Assembly (NCBI GenBank): GCA_015486475.1
Contig: WFRO01000042.1
Span: 1 to 17,427, forward strand
Length of the DNA stretch: 17,427 bases
Direction of reading: 5' to 3'
DNA from: Bacteroidales bacterium
Lineage (GTDB): Bacteria > Bacteroidota > Bacteroidia > Bacteroidales > VadinHA17
Shown here: positions 5,256-12,559 of the stretch, one piece after another
Position numbering within the stretch: position 1 is the stretch's first letter
Layout: each line of letters opens with the position of its first letter
Notes under the pieces: generated by a model
What the model saw: only the letters and a program-made list of their open reading frames with translations
Told to the model about the DNA's origin: nothing
Databases searched by the model: none
Program-made: the position numbers and the translations under genes

Positions 5256-6266
5256 TCACCATTTCCACCCGAATCCCGTCGAGAAGGTGTAGTCGTTACG
5301 GGATGCGCCTGTAGCAGGGCGGTTGTCAAAATTGTGTGTGCCTCCCAAAGAAATATAGAAATCAAGGGGGAGATCATATTTTATGCTGATCTCCAAAGTG
5401 GTACGCACTCTTCCTAATTCTGTCAGACCGGGGAAGCAGGCAAAGGTGGTGTTGAGCGAGAGATCGCCAATGTCAAAGAGGTTCAGATTCATTTTTGCCA
5501 TGGCCTCGATACTTTTCTTATTGTTGGCATCCTCATAATAATTTTCATTGTTGAAGGAGAGACCCCCACCGAGTCCCCAGTATGCCTCGTTGGTGTGCAG
5601 CAGGTAATATCCAGCCCCCAGGTTGCCGTTGGTACGGAGGTTGATCTTCTGCTCCGAACTGGAGAAAAAGGTGATGTCCGTGATCGTAAACCAGTCGTGA
5701 GGCAGATAATAATTATAGGAAAGATTCCCGTCCAGCTTGCTGATGTCATTGATGCTGTCCTGGTGGGAGAAGATCATGTTCAGGGAGCCGTCGAGGAGCC
5801 ATTTTTTCGCACGGTAACCTGCATTGAGCTGCATGTCCAGCTGCCGGAAATGATTGGCACGCGTAAGACTGAACCCTACTCCCATATTCCCGTACATTCG
5901 GCTCAGGAAGTTCTCTTCCACCGGCCGCATCTCCACAATGTCCATAAGAGCTACTTCGGTATTTTTGTTGAATCCCTGCCGGATATAGGTCTTCCCGTTG
6001 CGTTCGGTCTCTACCCTGCCCAGATACCTGCTGCCGTCGGTGAGGGTGATCAGAAAGGTGGTAAGCGTGCGTATGGACTCCACACCATCCCACTCAACCT
6101 GGAAATCAGACTTGCTGTAATCCGTCTCGATCTCGACAATGCCCCGGTTCATCAGCTTGATCTCGCCGGCGATAACATCCCGGTTGCTCAGCACAAGGGT
6201 GTCCTGGGCCCGCCCTGCCAGAGGGAGCAGGAGTAAGACAGCAAAAAACAGGAAGACAGGCCTCAT
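5256..6266 (-). CDS. DUF481-type outer-membrane beta-barrel protein
   Basis: A 336-residue protein with a signal peptide (MRPVFLFFAVLLLLPLAGRA, cleaved before QD). Residues about 22-115 contain two similar small beta modules, one around LSNRDVIAGEIKLMNRGIVEIE and one around LTDGSRYLGRVETERNGKTYI. From about 125 the sequence alternates amphipathic strands rich in aromatic and Gly/Asn residues (GNMGVGFSLTRANHF, GNLSYNYYLPHDWF, GAGYYLLHTNEAYWGLGGGL) and ends in FGWKW, a typical outer-membrane barrel terminus. This fits the DUF481/YdiY-like salt-inducible barrel family, whose function is not established. It has its own -7 element upstream and lies 91 bases after the DUF2141 gene. Confidence 0.8.
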   Translation of the reverse strand: MRPVFLFFAVLLLLPLAGRAQDTLVLSNRDVIAGEIKLMNRGIVEIETDYSKSDFQVEWDGVESIRTLTTFLITLTDGSRYLGRVETERNGKTYIRQGFNKNTEVALMDIVEMRPVEENFLSRMYGNMGVGFSLTRANHFRQLDMQLNAGYRAKKWLLDGSLNMIFSHQDSINDISKLDGNLSYNYYLPHDWFTITDITFFSSSEQKINLRTNGNLGAGYYLLHTNEAYWGLGGGLSFNNENYYEDANNKKSIEAMAKMNLNLFDIGDLSLNTTFACFPGLTELGRVRTTLEISIKYDLPLDFYISLGGTHNFDNRPATGASRNDYTFSTGFGWKW

Positions 6267-6307
6267 ATTGGGATGGGATGAGTAAGAAATTCTGCTTCTT
6301 CAGGATC

Positions 6308-6315
6308 CAAATATA
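6308..6315 (-). promoter_or_regulatory. -7 promoter element for the DUF481 gene
   Basis: The minus strand reads TATATTTG, a perfect TAnnTTTG match, in the 91-base gap between the DUF2141 stop and the DUF481 start. It suggests separate or additional transcription of the barrel gene. A correctly spaced TTG is not obvious. Confidence 0.45.
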
Positions 6316-6357
6316 TGCAAATAATTCTTTTTCCTGCTGAGACAGGATGGAAATAGT

Positions 6358-6810
6358 TCAGTCAAAGAGCGTTATGAAAACCGTCTTGTCGGAGTCCAGC
6401 AGGAATTTTGTCTTTTCGAAAGAGGGTGCCGACAAGTGGGGTTTGATATTGTTCGAAAATCCATAAGGTTCTTTCGGGATCCCCAGCATATTCTTGTTGA
6501 TCTTGCCGTCGGAGTTCCGGTCCTGAAAAACAGCCAGGGCATACTCCCCGGGAGGAAGTCCCCGAAACGTGTACTGAAAGATCTTCCCTGTGACCTTCCT
6601 GATCACCAGCTTGTATTGCTTGTCTACTTTCGGGAAGTTTTCCGCTTTGTTGTACAGCCCCAGCTGCATCTCGCCTTTTACCTCCCTGATATTATCTATC
6701 CTGACCGTGAGGTCGCAGGTCTTTTCCTGGTCCCTCACCTGACTCCTGCCTGTGGTGGATGCCAGGAACAGGGAGGTCATCAGGGCCAGTAATACGATCT
6801 TTTTGTTCAT
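6358..6810 (-). CDS. DUF2141 family exported protein
   Basis: A 150-residue protein with a signal peptide (MNKKIVLLALMTSLFLASTTGRS). The mature part matches the DUF2141 pattern: a first strand LTVRIDNIREVKGEMQLGLYN, then YTFRGLPPGEYALAVFQDRNSDGKINKN, with the PPGEYA turn and the D-N-DGK motif reminiscent of a calcium-binding loop, and then GIPKEPYGFSNN, a well conserved block. Such proteins are periplasmic or surface beta-sandwich domains common in Bacteroidota and Proteobacteria; their role is not known. It lies upstream of the DUF481 barrel gene on the same strand and may form a loose pair with it. Confidence 0.88.
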   Translation of the reverse strand: MNKKIVLLALMTSLFLASTTGRSQVRDQEKTCDLTVRIDNIREVKGEMQLGLYNKAENFPKVDKQYKLVIRKVTGKIFQYTFRGLPPGEYALAVFQDRNSDGKINKNMLGIPKEPYGFSNNIKPHLSAPSFEKTKFLLDSDKTVFITLFD

Positions 6811-7118
6811 ATCTTGTAACTTATCAGGTTAAAATGGTCTGCTCAATTTTCCTCTCTCAACAAAATTCGTACAGATCAGTGTCCGGCATGTTACCTGCCC
6901 ACATGGCAGCTGTCCTTCGATCTGTTCGACTTCTATATGTTCCTGTTATTTAGCGCTATACAAAGGAACTACGTAGGTAGCTACGTAGTTCACTACGTAG
7001 TTGATTATTTATAATTAATTAAATATCAGATAAATATAACTATATTTTTCAAAAAGTTAAAATATACTTTTTAAAACCTATTGTATGCCTCCCGGGCGTA
7101 ACTTCCCTGTAAACCGGA
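6811..7118. other. 308-base intergenic region with 12-bp-spaced palindromes and an AT-rich tract
   Basis: It lies between the HD-fold gene's 3' end and the DUF2141 gene's 5' end and has no gene. It contains the CTACGTAG array (listed separately) and, to its right, about 80 bases that are almost pure A/T. Both would be upstream of the DUF2141 gene, so this is its likely control region. No good TAnnTTTG element is seen on the minus strand. Confidence 0.6.
6967..7002. repeat. Three CTACGTAG palindromes at exact 12-base spacing
   Basis: CTACGTAG occurs at 6969-6976, 6981-6988 and 6993-7000. Each is a perfect 8-base palindrome, and the first two with flanks form a perfect 10+10 inverted repeat, AACTACGTAG-GTAG-CTACGTAGTT. 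The second and third units share CTACGTAGTT. The 12-base period is close to one helical turn, as in arrayed operator sites. A hairpin role is also possible. Confidence 0.8.
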
Positions 7119-7685
7119 TCATTTATCGATCTTCAGACGTTCTTTGAAAGGCAGAAAGGTCATGAAATCAGCATGATGAACGATGTAGGCCTCGGTGGAT
7201 CTTTTCACGAGGTTGCCTTCGCTGGCATGGGCAGCGATGATATGACATACCTCGGGAGGTACGCCGCACTCTTCGGCGAGGGAGACCCCCGAAAAGGGAT
7301 GGCGCAGGTATTTACCGTAGGTGCCCTGAACAGCATGGCCGTCGGCGTCCAGCTCGTATTCCAGCAGCTTCCCCACATCGGCCAGAATAGCTCCGGCAAT
7401 GAGCACATCCATATCTACCGGCAGCTCATCGCCGAAGAACTCACGGATCTTTTCGCCGCTCTCGCGGGCGATGTGGACCACGGCCCTTTTGTGGGCCATG
7501 AAGCTGACTTTCATATCGGGACCCGCCAGCAGGGTGAAAGGGATGCGGTGCAGGTCGGCGGGGCTGAGGACGCTGCGCTCCAGGGCCAGACGCCAGGTGG
7601 CAGCGGTCTGCTCCCGAAGCTCTTCATCCTCTATCCAGGCCAGCTCGGGCCAGAGGTCATAAACTTCATCTTTATCTTTTTTCAT
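7119..7685 (-). CDS. HD-fold protein with the HD histidine replaced by alanine
   Basis: A 188-residue protein of the HD/HDIG superfamily, whose usual members are metal-dependent phosphohydrolases. Recognisable segments are MAHKRAVVHIA (H65, H71), LIAGAILADVGKLLEYE (96-111), LRHPFSGVSLAEECGVPPEVCHIIAAHASEGN (H129, H148, H153) and YIVHHADF (H170, H171, D173). In active members the second segment reads HDVGK; here it is ADVGK, with alanine 102 (codon GCC) in place of the metal-binding histidine. The other histidines are kept. The protein may bind metal differently, be catalytically weak, or act as a binding or regulatory protein. It follows the dehydrogenase gene by 65 bases on the same strand, a likely two-gene operon. 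The substrate is unknown. Confidence 0.8.
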   Translation of the reverse strand: MKKDKDEVYDLWPELAWIEDEELREQTAATWRLALERSVLSPADLHRIPFTLLAGPDMKVSFMAHKRAVVHIARESGEKIREFFGDELPVDMDVLIAGAILADVGKLLEYELDADGHAVQGTYGKYLRHPFSGVSLAEECGVPPEVCHIIAAHASEGNLVKRSTEAYIVHHADFMTFLPFKERLKIDK

Positions 7686-7750
7686 GGCAGAACATTTTTA
7701 CAATTGAACAGGTCTTTGTTGGCTCTTTGGGCGAAGGTATTCAACCCCCG

Positions 7751-8950
7751 TCAATCTTTCAGCTTACGGATGATCTCATCGGTCATCTGCCGGGTGGAGG
7801 CAGCTCCTTTGTCGATCACGTCCGGACTGCCTGGCATCTTGAGCATGTCATAAGTACGTACTTTGCCCTCTGCGATCACGGTGGCGATGGCGCGGCGTAT
7901 CCGGGCAGCAGTCTCCGTCTCGCCGAGGAAATCCAGCATCATGCAGGCCGACTCGATCATGGCAATGGGATTGACGATAGAGACAGGGTAGTCCGCATAC
8001 TTGGGGGCCGAGCCGTGGGTGGGCTCGAAGATCCCGATGCCCTCACTGTTGAACTGGGCGCTGCAGGCAAAGCCGAGACCACCGATGAGGCCGGCAAAGC
8101 CGTCGGAGACGATGTCCCCGAACATGTTGCCTGCGACGATGACGCCGTAATGCTCGGGGTTCTTTGTGAGCCACATCATCTGAGCGTCGATATTGGTGTT
8201 CCACAGCTCGATCTCCTGGAAATCAGCGGACCTGATCTCTTTGGCCAGCCGGTACATCATGCCGGAGGTCTCCCGGATGACATTGGGCTTCTCGGCCAGG
8301 GTCACCGAACGGTAACCTTTGTCACGGGCATACTCAAAGGCGGCCCGGAGGATCCTTTCCGTGGCCCGGCGTGAGAAAATGCGGGTGGAGACGGAGAGCT
8401 CCTCTTTCGGCACATGCCCGAAGTTCTTTACGAACTTCGGATGGGTCATGAGTGCCTTGTACACCTCCTCCGGCGGATCGGTCCATTCCACTCCGCCGTA
8501 TAGCCCTTCGGTGTTCTGCCGGAAGATGACCACGTCGATCTCCGGTTCTTCAATGACACCTCCGGGGCCGCGCCGGATGAAATTAAGTGGATTGCCCTTG
8601 TAGCTGTGGCAGGGACGTATGCTGACATCCAGGTTGAAATGCTGACGCAGTCCCACGATGGGACTGGAATACACCAGCCCTTTTCCCTGCAGGGAGGGGT
8701 CCAGCTCACGGGCAGCCTCCTCCTTGGGCTTGGAGGTGATGGCCCCGAAAAGTCCTGTTTTATATTTTGCGATCAGATCCAGGGTCCTTTGCGGCAAGGG
8801 GTTCCCCTCCCTGCGCCAGAATTCCCATCCTATGTCCGCATGGACATATTCGGCATCGAACCCTGCCGCATCAAGTACCCGCAGACTCTCCTGCAGGACA
8901 ATGTTCCCGATGCCGTCGCCGGGCATGGTAACGATCATGTGTCTGGCCAT
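7751..8950 (-). CDS. Isocitrate/isopropylmalate dehydrogenase family enzyme
   Basis: A 399-residue metal-dependent beta-decarboxylating dehydrogenase. The N-terminal MPGDGIG (9-15) is the family signature. Substrate-binding arginines occur as LRQHFNLDVSIRPCHSY (R102, R112) and R144. NTEGLYGG gives Y151, and AEKPNVIRE gives the catalytic K221. Metal-binding aspartates are D255, D279 and D283 in NMFGDIVSDGFAGLIGGLG. The cofactor loop is EPTHGSAPKYA (309-319). NTEG-Y and RPCHSY are closer to isocitrate than to isopropylmalate dehydrogenases. HGSAPKY keeps the Lys-Tyr pair seen in NADP-dependent isocitrate dehydrogenase, but the remaining cofactor residues are not clear, so substrate and cofactor stay open. 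No citrate-cycle or leucine genes are adjacent; the partner is the HD-fold protein. A near-consensus TAATTTTA -7 element lies upstream. Confidence 0.88.
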   Translation of the reverse strand: MARHMIVTMPGDGIGNIVLQESLRVLDAAGFDAEYVHADIGWEFWRREGNPLPQRTLDLIAKYKTGLFGAITSKPKEEAARELDPSLQGKGLVYSSPIVGLRQHFNLDVSIRPCHSYKGNPLNFIRRGPGGVIEEPEIDVVIFRQNTEGLYGGVEWTDPPEEVYKALMTHPKFVKNFGHVPKEELSVSTRIFSRRATERILRAAFEYARDKGYRSVTLAEKPNVIRETSGMMYRLAKEIRSADFQEIELWNTNIDAQMMWLTKNPEHYGVIVAGNMFGDIVSDGFAGLIGGLGFACSAQFNSEGIGIFEPTHGSAPKYADYPVSIVNPIAMIESACMMLDFLGETETAARIRRAIATVIAEGKVRTYDMLKMPGSPDVIDKGAASTRQMTDEIIRKLKD

Positions 8951-9050
8951 ATCCGTGTATTTTTATGGTTAATGATACCGTAAAATTAAAAAAAGAAAAA
9001 TATCACAAAACAGTGTTATGGAACATACTCCGGTAACGGATTAATTTATG

Positions 9051-9058
9051 TAATTTTG
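9051..9058 (+). promoter_or_regulatory. -7 promoter element of pepD
   Basis: TAATTTTG, a perfect TAnnTTTG match, 49 bases before the pepD ATG. It lies in the divergent region shared with the dehydrogenase gene. Confidence 0.6.
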
Positions 9059-9107
9059 CGGCCTGACCGGATAGCCGGAACCTGACCAGTTACAAGGCAC
9101 GAGAGAG

Positions 9108-10553
9108 ATGAAAATAAAAGATATTGGTGACTTACTGATCTGGAAATATTTTGACGAGATCACGGCCATTCCCCGGCCGTCCAAAAGGGAGGAAAAGATA
9201 CGGGAATATCTGGAGAGCTTTGCCAGATCGCACGGCCTGGAGACCCTTACCGATGAGGTGGGCAACGTACTGATCCGTAAACCGGCCACCCCGGGATATG
9301 AGGATCATACACCCGTGATCCTGCAGAGCCATATGGACATGGTCTGTGCCGTGGAACCGGGCAGGTCATTTGATTGTGATCATGACCCGGTGCGGGCTTA
9401 TGTCGAGGGGGAATGGATCCGCTCGGAGGGAACGACGCTGGGCGCAGACGATGGTATCGGGGTGGCAGCTGCCCTGGCTGTGCTTACTTCGGAGGATGTG
9501 GCACATCCCCCCCTGGAAGCGCTGTTTACGGTCGATGAAGAATCCGGGATGACAGGGGCCCGTAACCTGAGAAGCGGATGGCTGCAGGGGAAGATCCTGA
9601 TCAACCTGGACTCGGAGGACGAGGGAGAGCTCTTTATCGGTTGTGCCGGAGGGCAGGATACTACTGCCGCTTTCCACATGTATTTTGAACCTGTTCCGGA
9701 TAATATGACAGCCTACCGCTTAAGTGTCGAAGGACTTACCGGAGGACATTCGGGCGACGAGATACACAAGGGACGGGCCAATGCCATCAAGCTGGCGGCA
9801 CGGTTACTGTGGACGCTCACCAGCGATCTGGAAATACGGCTGTCATATCTCAAGGGCGGGACGTTACGTAATGCCATACCGCCGGAAGCCGAAGCGGTCT
9901 TTGTGGTGATGGAGAACAAACGAGCGGAGGTGGAGCATATCTTCCAGCAATTTGCAGAGGTCGTGAAAAAGGAATATGAACATACCGACCCGTCGATGAC
10001 GATCGGTCTTACCGAAACAGACCTGCCCGCCGAAGTGATGCCGGAGGCCAGACAAAGAGACCTGCTTTTATCGCTTTACGGATGCTGGCACGGGGTGTTT
10101 TCCTGGAGCCCGGCGATCCCCGGTCTGGTGCAGACCTCCACCAATCTGGCAACGGTTCGCCAGGAAACAGGAAGGGTGATCGTCGGTACCAACCAGCGTA
10201 GTTCGCTGGAGTCGGAGAAAGAGTATATCTCAGAGACCGTGGCCAGCATTTTCAGGCTGGCAGGAGCCGAGGTAACATACAGCGACAGCTATCCCGGATG
10301 GACACCCAATCCCGATTCACCGGTATTGCATATCACCCGCGAGAGCTATAAAACGCTTTTCAACCAGGAACCTGCCGTAAAGGCCATTCATGCAGGCCTG
10401 GAGTGCGGTCTGTTCCTGGAAGCTTATCCTGAAATGGATATGATCTCTTTCGGCCCCACGATCCGCGGAGCCCATACGCCCGAAGAGAAACTGAATATCC
10501 CCAGCACCCGTAAGTTCTGGCAATTACTCACAGATGTGCTGAAGAGGATATGA
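9108..10553 (+). CDS. pepD: Aminoacyl-histidine dipeptidase (M20C metallopeptidase)
   Basis: A 481-residue cytosolic zinc dipeptidase that cleaves Xaa-His and other dipeptides. Length is standard for PepD. Metal ligands and catalytic residues are in place: H75-x-D77 in QSHMDMV, D114 in LGADDGIGVA, the EES at 144-146, D168 in NLDSEDEG, and the C-terminal histidine in RGAHTPEEKLNI. The lid-domain signature GGHSGDEIHKGRANAIK is also present, as is HAGLECGLF near the C-terminus. The protein has no signal peptide. The start is supported by an appropriately placed TAATTTTG promoter element and by the conserved opening, in which LLIWKYFDEITAIPRPS matches the family N-terminus. It is convergent with rubredoxin at a 19-base gap. 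Confidence 0.96.
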   Translation: MKIKDIGDLLIWKYFDEITAIPRPSKREEKIREYLESFARSHGLETLTDEVGNVLIRKPATPGYEDHTPVILQSHMDMVCAVEPGRSFDCDHDPVRAYVEGEWIRSEGTTLGADDGIGVAAALAVLTSEDVAHPPLEALFTVDEESGMTGARNLRSGWLQGKILINLDSEDEGELFIGCAGGQDTTAAFHMYFEPVPDNMTAYRLSVEGLTGGHSGDEIHKGRANAIKLAARLLWTLTSDLEIRLSYLKGGTLRNAIPPEAEAVFVVMENKRAEVEHIFQQFAEVVKKEYEHTDPSMTIGLTETDLPAEVMPEARQRDLLLSLYGCWHGVFSWSPAIPGLVQTSTNLATVRQETGRVIVGTNQRSSLESEKEYISETVASIFRLAGAEVTYSDSYPGWTPNPDSPVLHITRESYKTLFNQEPAVKAIHAGLECGLFLEAYPEMDMISFGPTIRGAHTPEEKLNIPSTRKFWQLLTDVLKRI

Positions 10554-10572
10554 TCTTGTGCTGCGGGCCCTT

Positions 10573-10737
10573 CTAATCTTCCAGCGGCTCAAAATCATCC
10601 TTGGTAACCCCACATTCCGGGCAGGTCCAGTCGTCCGGTAGATCTTCAAAAGGAGTGCCGGGAGCAACCCCGCTGTCGGGATCCCCTTTCTCGGGATCAT
10701 AGATATAACCGCATACAGTGCATTCGTACTTTTTCAT
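10573..10737 (-). CDS. Rubredoxin
   Basis: A 54-residue gene, too short for many gene finders. It begins MKKYECTVCGYIYDPEKGDP and has both Cys pairs of the iron site: C6/C9 in ECTVCGYIYD and C39/C42 in TCPECGVTK. The loop GVAPGTPFEDLPDDW is the rubredoxin hallmark. It carries one electron in the cytosol, typically to rubrerythrin, superoxide reductase or other oxidative-stress enzymes in anaerobes; no such partner is in the window. Its promoter region is shared with the divergent VTC-domain gene, and the minus strand reads TATCTTTC there, one base from TAnnTTTG. Confidence 0.98.
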   Translation of the reverse strand: MKKYECTVCGYIYDPEKGDPDSGVAPGTPFEDLPDDWTCPECGVTKDDFEPLED

Positions 10738-10777
10738 GGTAAAAATGATTTTTGTAAAAAATATGCGGAAAGATACG

Positions 10778-10785
10778 TATTTTTG
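10778..10785 (+). promoter_or_regulatory. -7 promoter element of the VTC/DUF4956 pair
   Basis: TATTTTTG, a perfect TAnnTTTG match, 34 bases before the VTC-domain gene. It partly abuts the minus-strand promoter-like TATCTTTC (10769-10776) of rubredoxin, so the two genes diverge from nearly one point. Confidence 0.6.
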
Positions 10786-10819
10786 CGATTCCGGTTAAAA
10801 AAAATTCTAATTTGCGTGC

Positions 10820-11614
10820 ATGCCTGAGCATGAGAACGGACATAAGATCGCAGCTTTGCTGGATACCCTGCAGGTAGTTACCCTGGAGGACCTGACGGGT
10901 AACCTGCAGGACAGGTATGATGAAAAATATATCCTGCCGGTGCCGTTATATGGTGATTTCCTGGAACAGCTCGTGGAATATTACCGGGTGCTGGAGGTGG
11001 ATGGGGTAAAAGAATACAGATATGTTTCCAGTTATCTGGACTTGCCGGCATTTCCTATGTACCTGGCCCATCACAACGGTAAGAAGAACCGTTACAAGGT
11101 ACGTTACAGGCGGTATGCCGGTTCGGGGAAGGTCTATCTGGAGGTGAAACATAAGATCAACAAAGGCAAAACCCTGAAAAGCCGCATGGAGGTGGAACGC
11201 GAAAAAAATGAGCCGGAGGGCGAAGAAATACCATTCCTCAGGGAGAAAACCCCTTATGATCCTTTGATGATGCGGCAGATGCTGGAGGTTTCTTTTACGC
11301 GCATCACACTGGCCGCACCCGACGGGAGAGAACGGATCACTTATGATCATTCCCTCCATTTCAGAGTGGGGGAACAGGAACAGGATCTGCCGGGGCTGGG
11401 GGTGCTCGAAATAAAACATTCCGGCCGGAAGAACCTCTCACCGATGACACGTCTGCTCACCCGCCACAGGATCTTCCCACAGGGATTCAGTAAATATTGC
11501 ACCGGTATTTTGTTATTTTATCCCGGTGTGAAATACAACAGGTTCAAACCTATGCTTAAACTGATAAAAGAAAATTATTATGGTGTTAATGCAGATCTTG
11601 CAGGTAGCCGCTGA
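10820..11614 (+). CDS. VTC-domain polyphosphate polymerase-like protein
   Basis: A 264-residue protein of the VTC family, the tunnel-fold domain of the yeast vacuolar polyphosphate polymerase Vtc4. Landmarks in order are RYDEKYILP (32-40), YVSSYLDLPAFPMYLAHH (68-85), the basic strand RYKVRYRRYA (91-100), VYLEVKHKINKGKTLKSR (105-122), LGVLEIKHS (193-201, E197 and K199) and FSKYCTGILL (223-232). The alternating Lys/Arg strands and the late glutamate line the catalytic tunnel in this family, so polyphosphate synthesis or triphosphate binding is likely. No N-terminal SPX domain is present, as usual in bacteria. It overlaps the DUF4956 gene by 35 bases; this pairing is recurrent in bacteria. Confidence 0.9.
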   Translation: MPEHENGHKIAALLDTLQVVTLEDLTGNLQDRYDEKYILPVPLYGDFLEQLVEYYRVLEVDGVKEYRYVSSYLDLPAFPMYLAHHNGKKNRYKVRYRRYAGSGKVYLEVKHKINKGKTLKSRMEVEREKNEPEGEEIPFLREKTPYDPLMMRQMLEVSFTRITLAAPDGRERITYDHSLHFRVGEQEQDLPGLGVLEIKHSGRKNLSPMTRLLTRHRIFPQGFSKYCTGILLFYPGVKYNRFKPMLKLIKENYYGVNADLAGSR

Positions 11615-12272
11615 GGAACCGGTACGTTTCCTCGGCATCAAGCTGATCAACCCGGACGATTTCTTCGAGCTGATCTTCCGTTTTTCTTTCAATTTGCTGA
11701 TAATATATATCCTGGTAAGGCATATATATTTCCCGATAGCGCGACGCAAGGAGTATTACTTTAACTACATGCTCATCGGGGTGATCCTCTTCCTGATGAC
11801 CTATATGCTGATCAATGTGAAGGATCTCTCGGTAGGGGTGGCACTGGGCCTTTTTGCCCTGTTCGGCATCCTGCGTTTCCGTACCGCCCAGATCCCCATC
11901 AAGGAGATGACCTATCTGTTCCTGGTGATCGGTCTTTCTGTGGTCAATGCATTGGTGACAAAGAAGATCAGCTATGCCGAGATCTTTTTTATCAACCTGA
12001 TCGTACTGGCCGCTGCCTGGTATGGCGAACGTTTCTGGTTCTCCTCCCGTCTGAGCCGTAAGACCATCACCTACGACAAGATCGAGCTGATCAAACCGGA
12101 ACACCGCGAAGAACTGATGAAGGATCTGAAAGAACGTACGGGTCTGGATATTACCCGCATTGAGATCGGAAAGATCGATCTGCTGCGGGATGTGGCGCAG
12201 ATCCGTATTTTTTACACGCATCAGGAGAATGCGCCTTTTGTCGAAGAAGAGGATGGATTTAACGGCGAGTAG
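11580..12272 (+). CDS. DUF4956 membrane protein, partner of the VTC protein
   Basis: A 230-residue inner-membrane protein. Five hydrophobic segments are visible at about 30-48, 60-79, 84-98, 110-126 and 132-148, followed by a soluble tail of about 80 residues. The block GLFALFGILRFRTAQIPIKEMTYLF (90-114) is the family's conserved core; its Arg residues lie at the membrane edge. The start codon lies inside the 3' end of the VTC gene in another frame, so translation is coupled; a second Met at codon 4 is an alternative start. By position it may be the channel or anchor through which polyphosphate made by the VTC protein is moved or sensed; that is inference. Behind the stop is a TGACATGTCA palindrome and then the repeat-filled junction. 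Confidence 0.88.
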   Translation: MVLMQILQVAAEEPVRFLGIKLINPDDFFELIFRFSFNLLIIYILVRHIYFPIARRKEYYFNYMLIGVILFLMTYMLINVKDLSVGVALGLFALFGILRFRTAQIPIKEMTYLFLVIGLSVVNALVTKKISYAEIFFINLIVLAAAWYGERFWFSSRLSRKTITYDKIELIKPEHREELMKDLKERTGLDITRIEIGKIDLLRDVAQIRIFYTHQENAPFVEEEDGFNGE

Positions 12273-12338
12273 TGACATGTCAACTTAGTTATGACGCATC
12301 CAATACGCCTTTTACCCTTCGCGCCCATCGGTACAGGG

Positions 12339-12420
12339 GGATTAATGGATTAATGGAATGATGGAATGATGGAATGATGGAATGATGGGAGATTGATGAA
12401 GCGATAAAGCGATAAAGCGA
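12339..12420. repeat. Octanucleotide tandem repeats behind the DUF4956 gene
   Basis: Two GGATTAAT units are followed in phase by four GGAATGAT units (12339-12386), and, after a short gap, GCGATAAA repeats (12401-12420, two full copies and a partial third). All have an 8-base period, and the plus strand is almost free of C. They fill the left half of a convergent junction. Confidence 0.9.
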
Positions 12421-12456
12421 TGAGGTGACGAGGATAGATCTAAATAATAACTACTC

Positions 12457-12519
12457 AACCCGTTACTCGATACTCGATACTCGATACACCCAACTCGTAA
12501 CTCGTCATTCCACACTCCA
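12457..12519. repeat. Degenerate heptanucleotide repeats in front of the queA stop
   Basis: Nine units in 7-base phase: AACCCGT, three TACTCGA, TACACCC, two AACTCGT, CATTCCA and CACTCCA. The plus strand is C/A/T-rich and G-poor. Together with the octamers to the left it makes a junction whose two halves have opposite strand bias. Confidence 0.88.
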
Positions 12520-12559
12520 CACTTTTTATAGGGCCAGGGTGACTATGTAATGCGTTGTT

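Noticed and set aside
5595..6236. 213-codon plus-strand open frame
   Set aside because: Opposite the DUF481 gene, which has a signal peptide and barrel terminus; no support for a second gene.
7727..8374. 215-codon plus-strand open frame
   Set aside because: Opposite the dehydrogenase gene; composition is that of an antisense frame.
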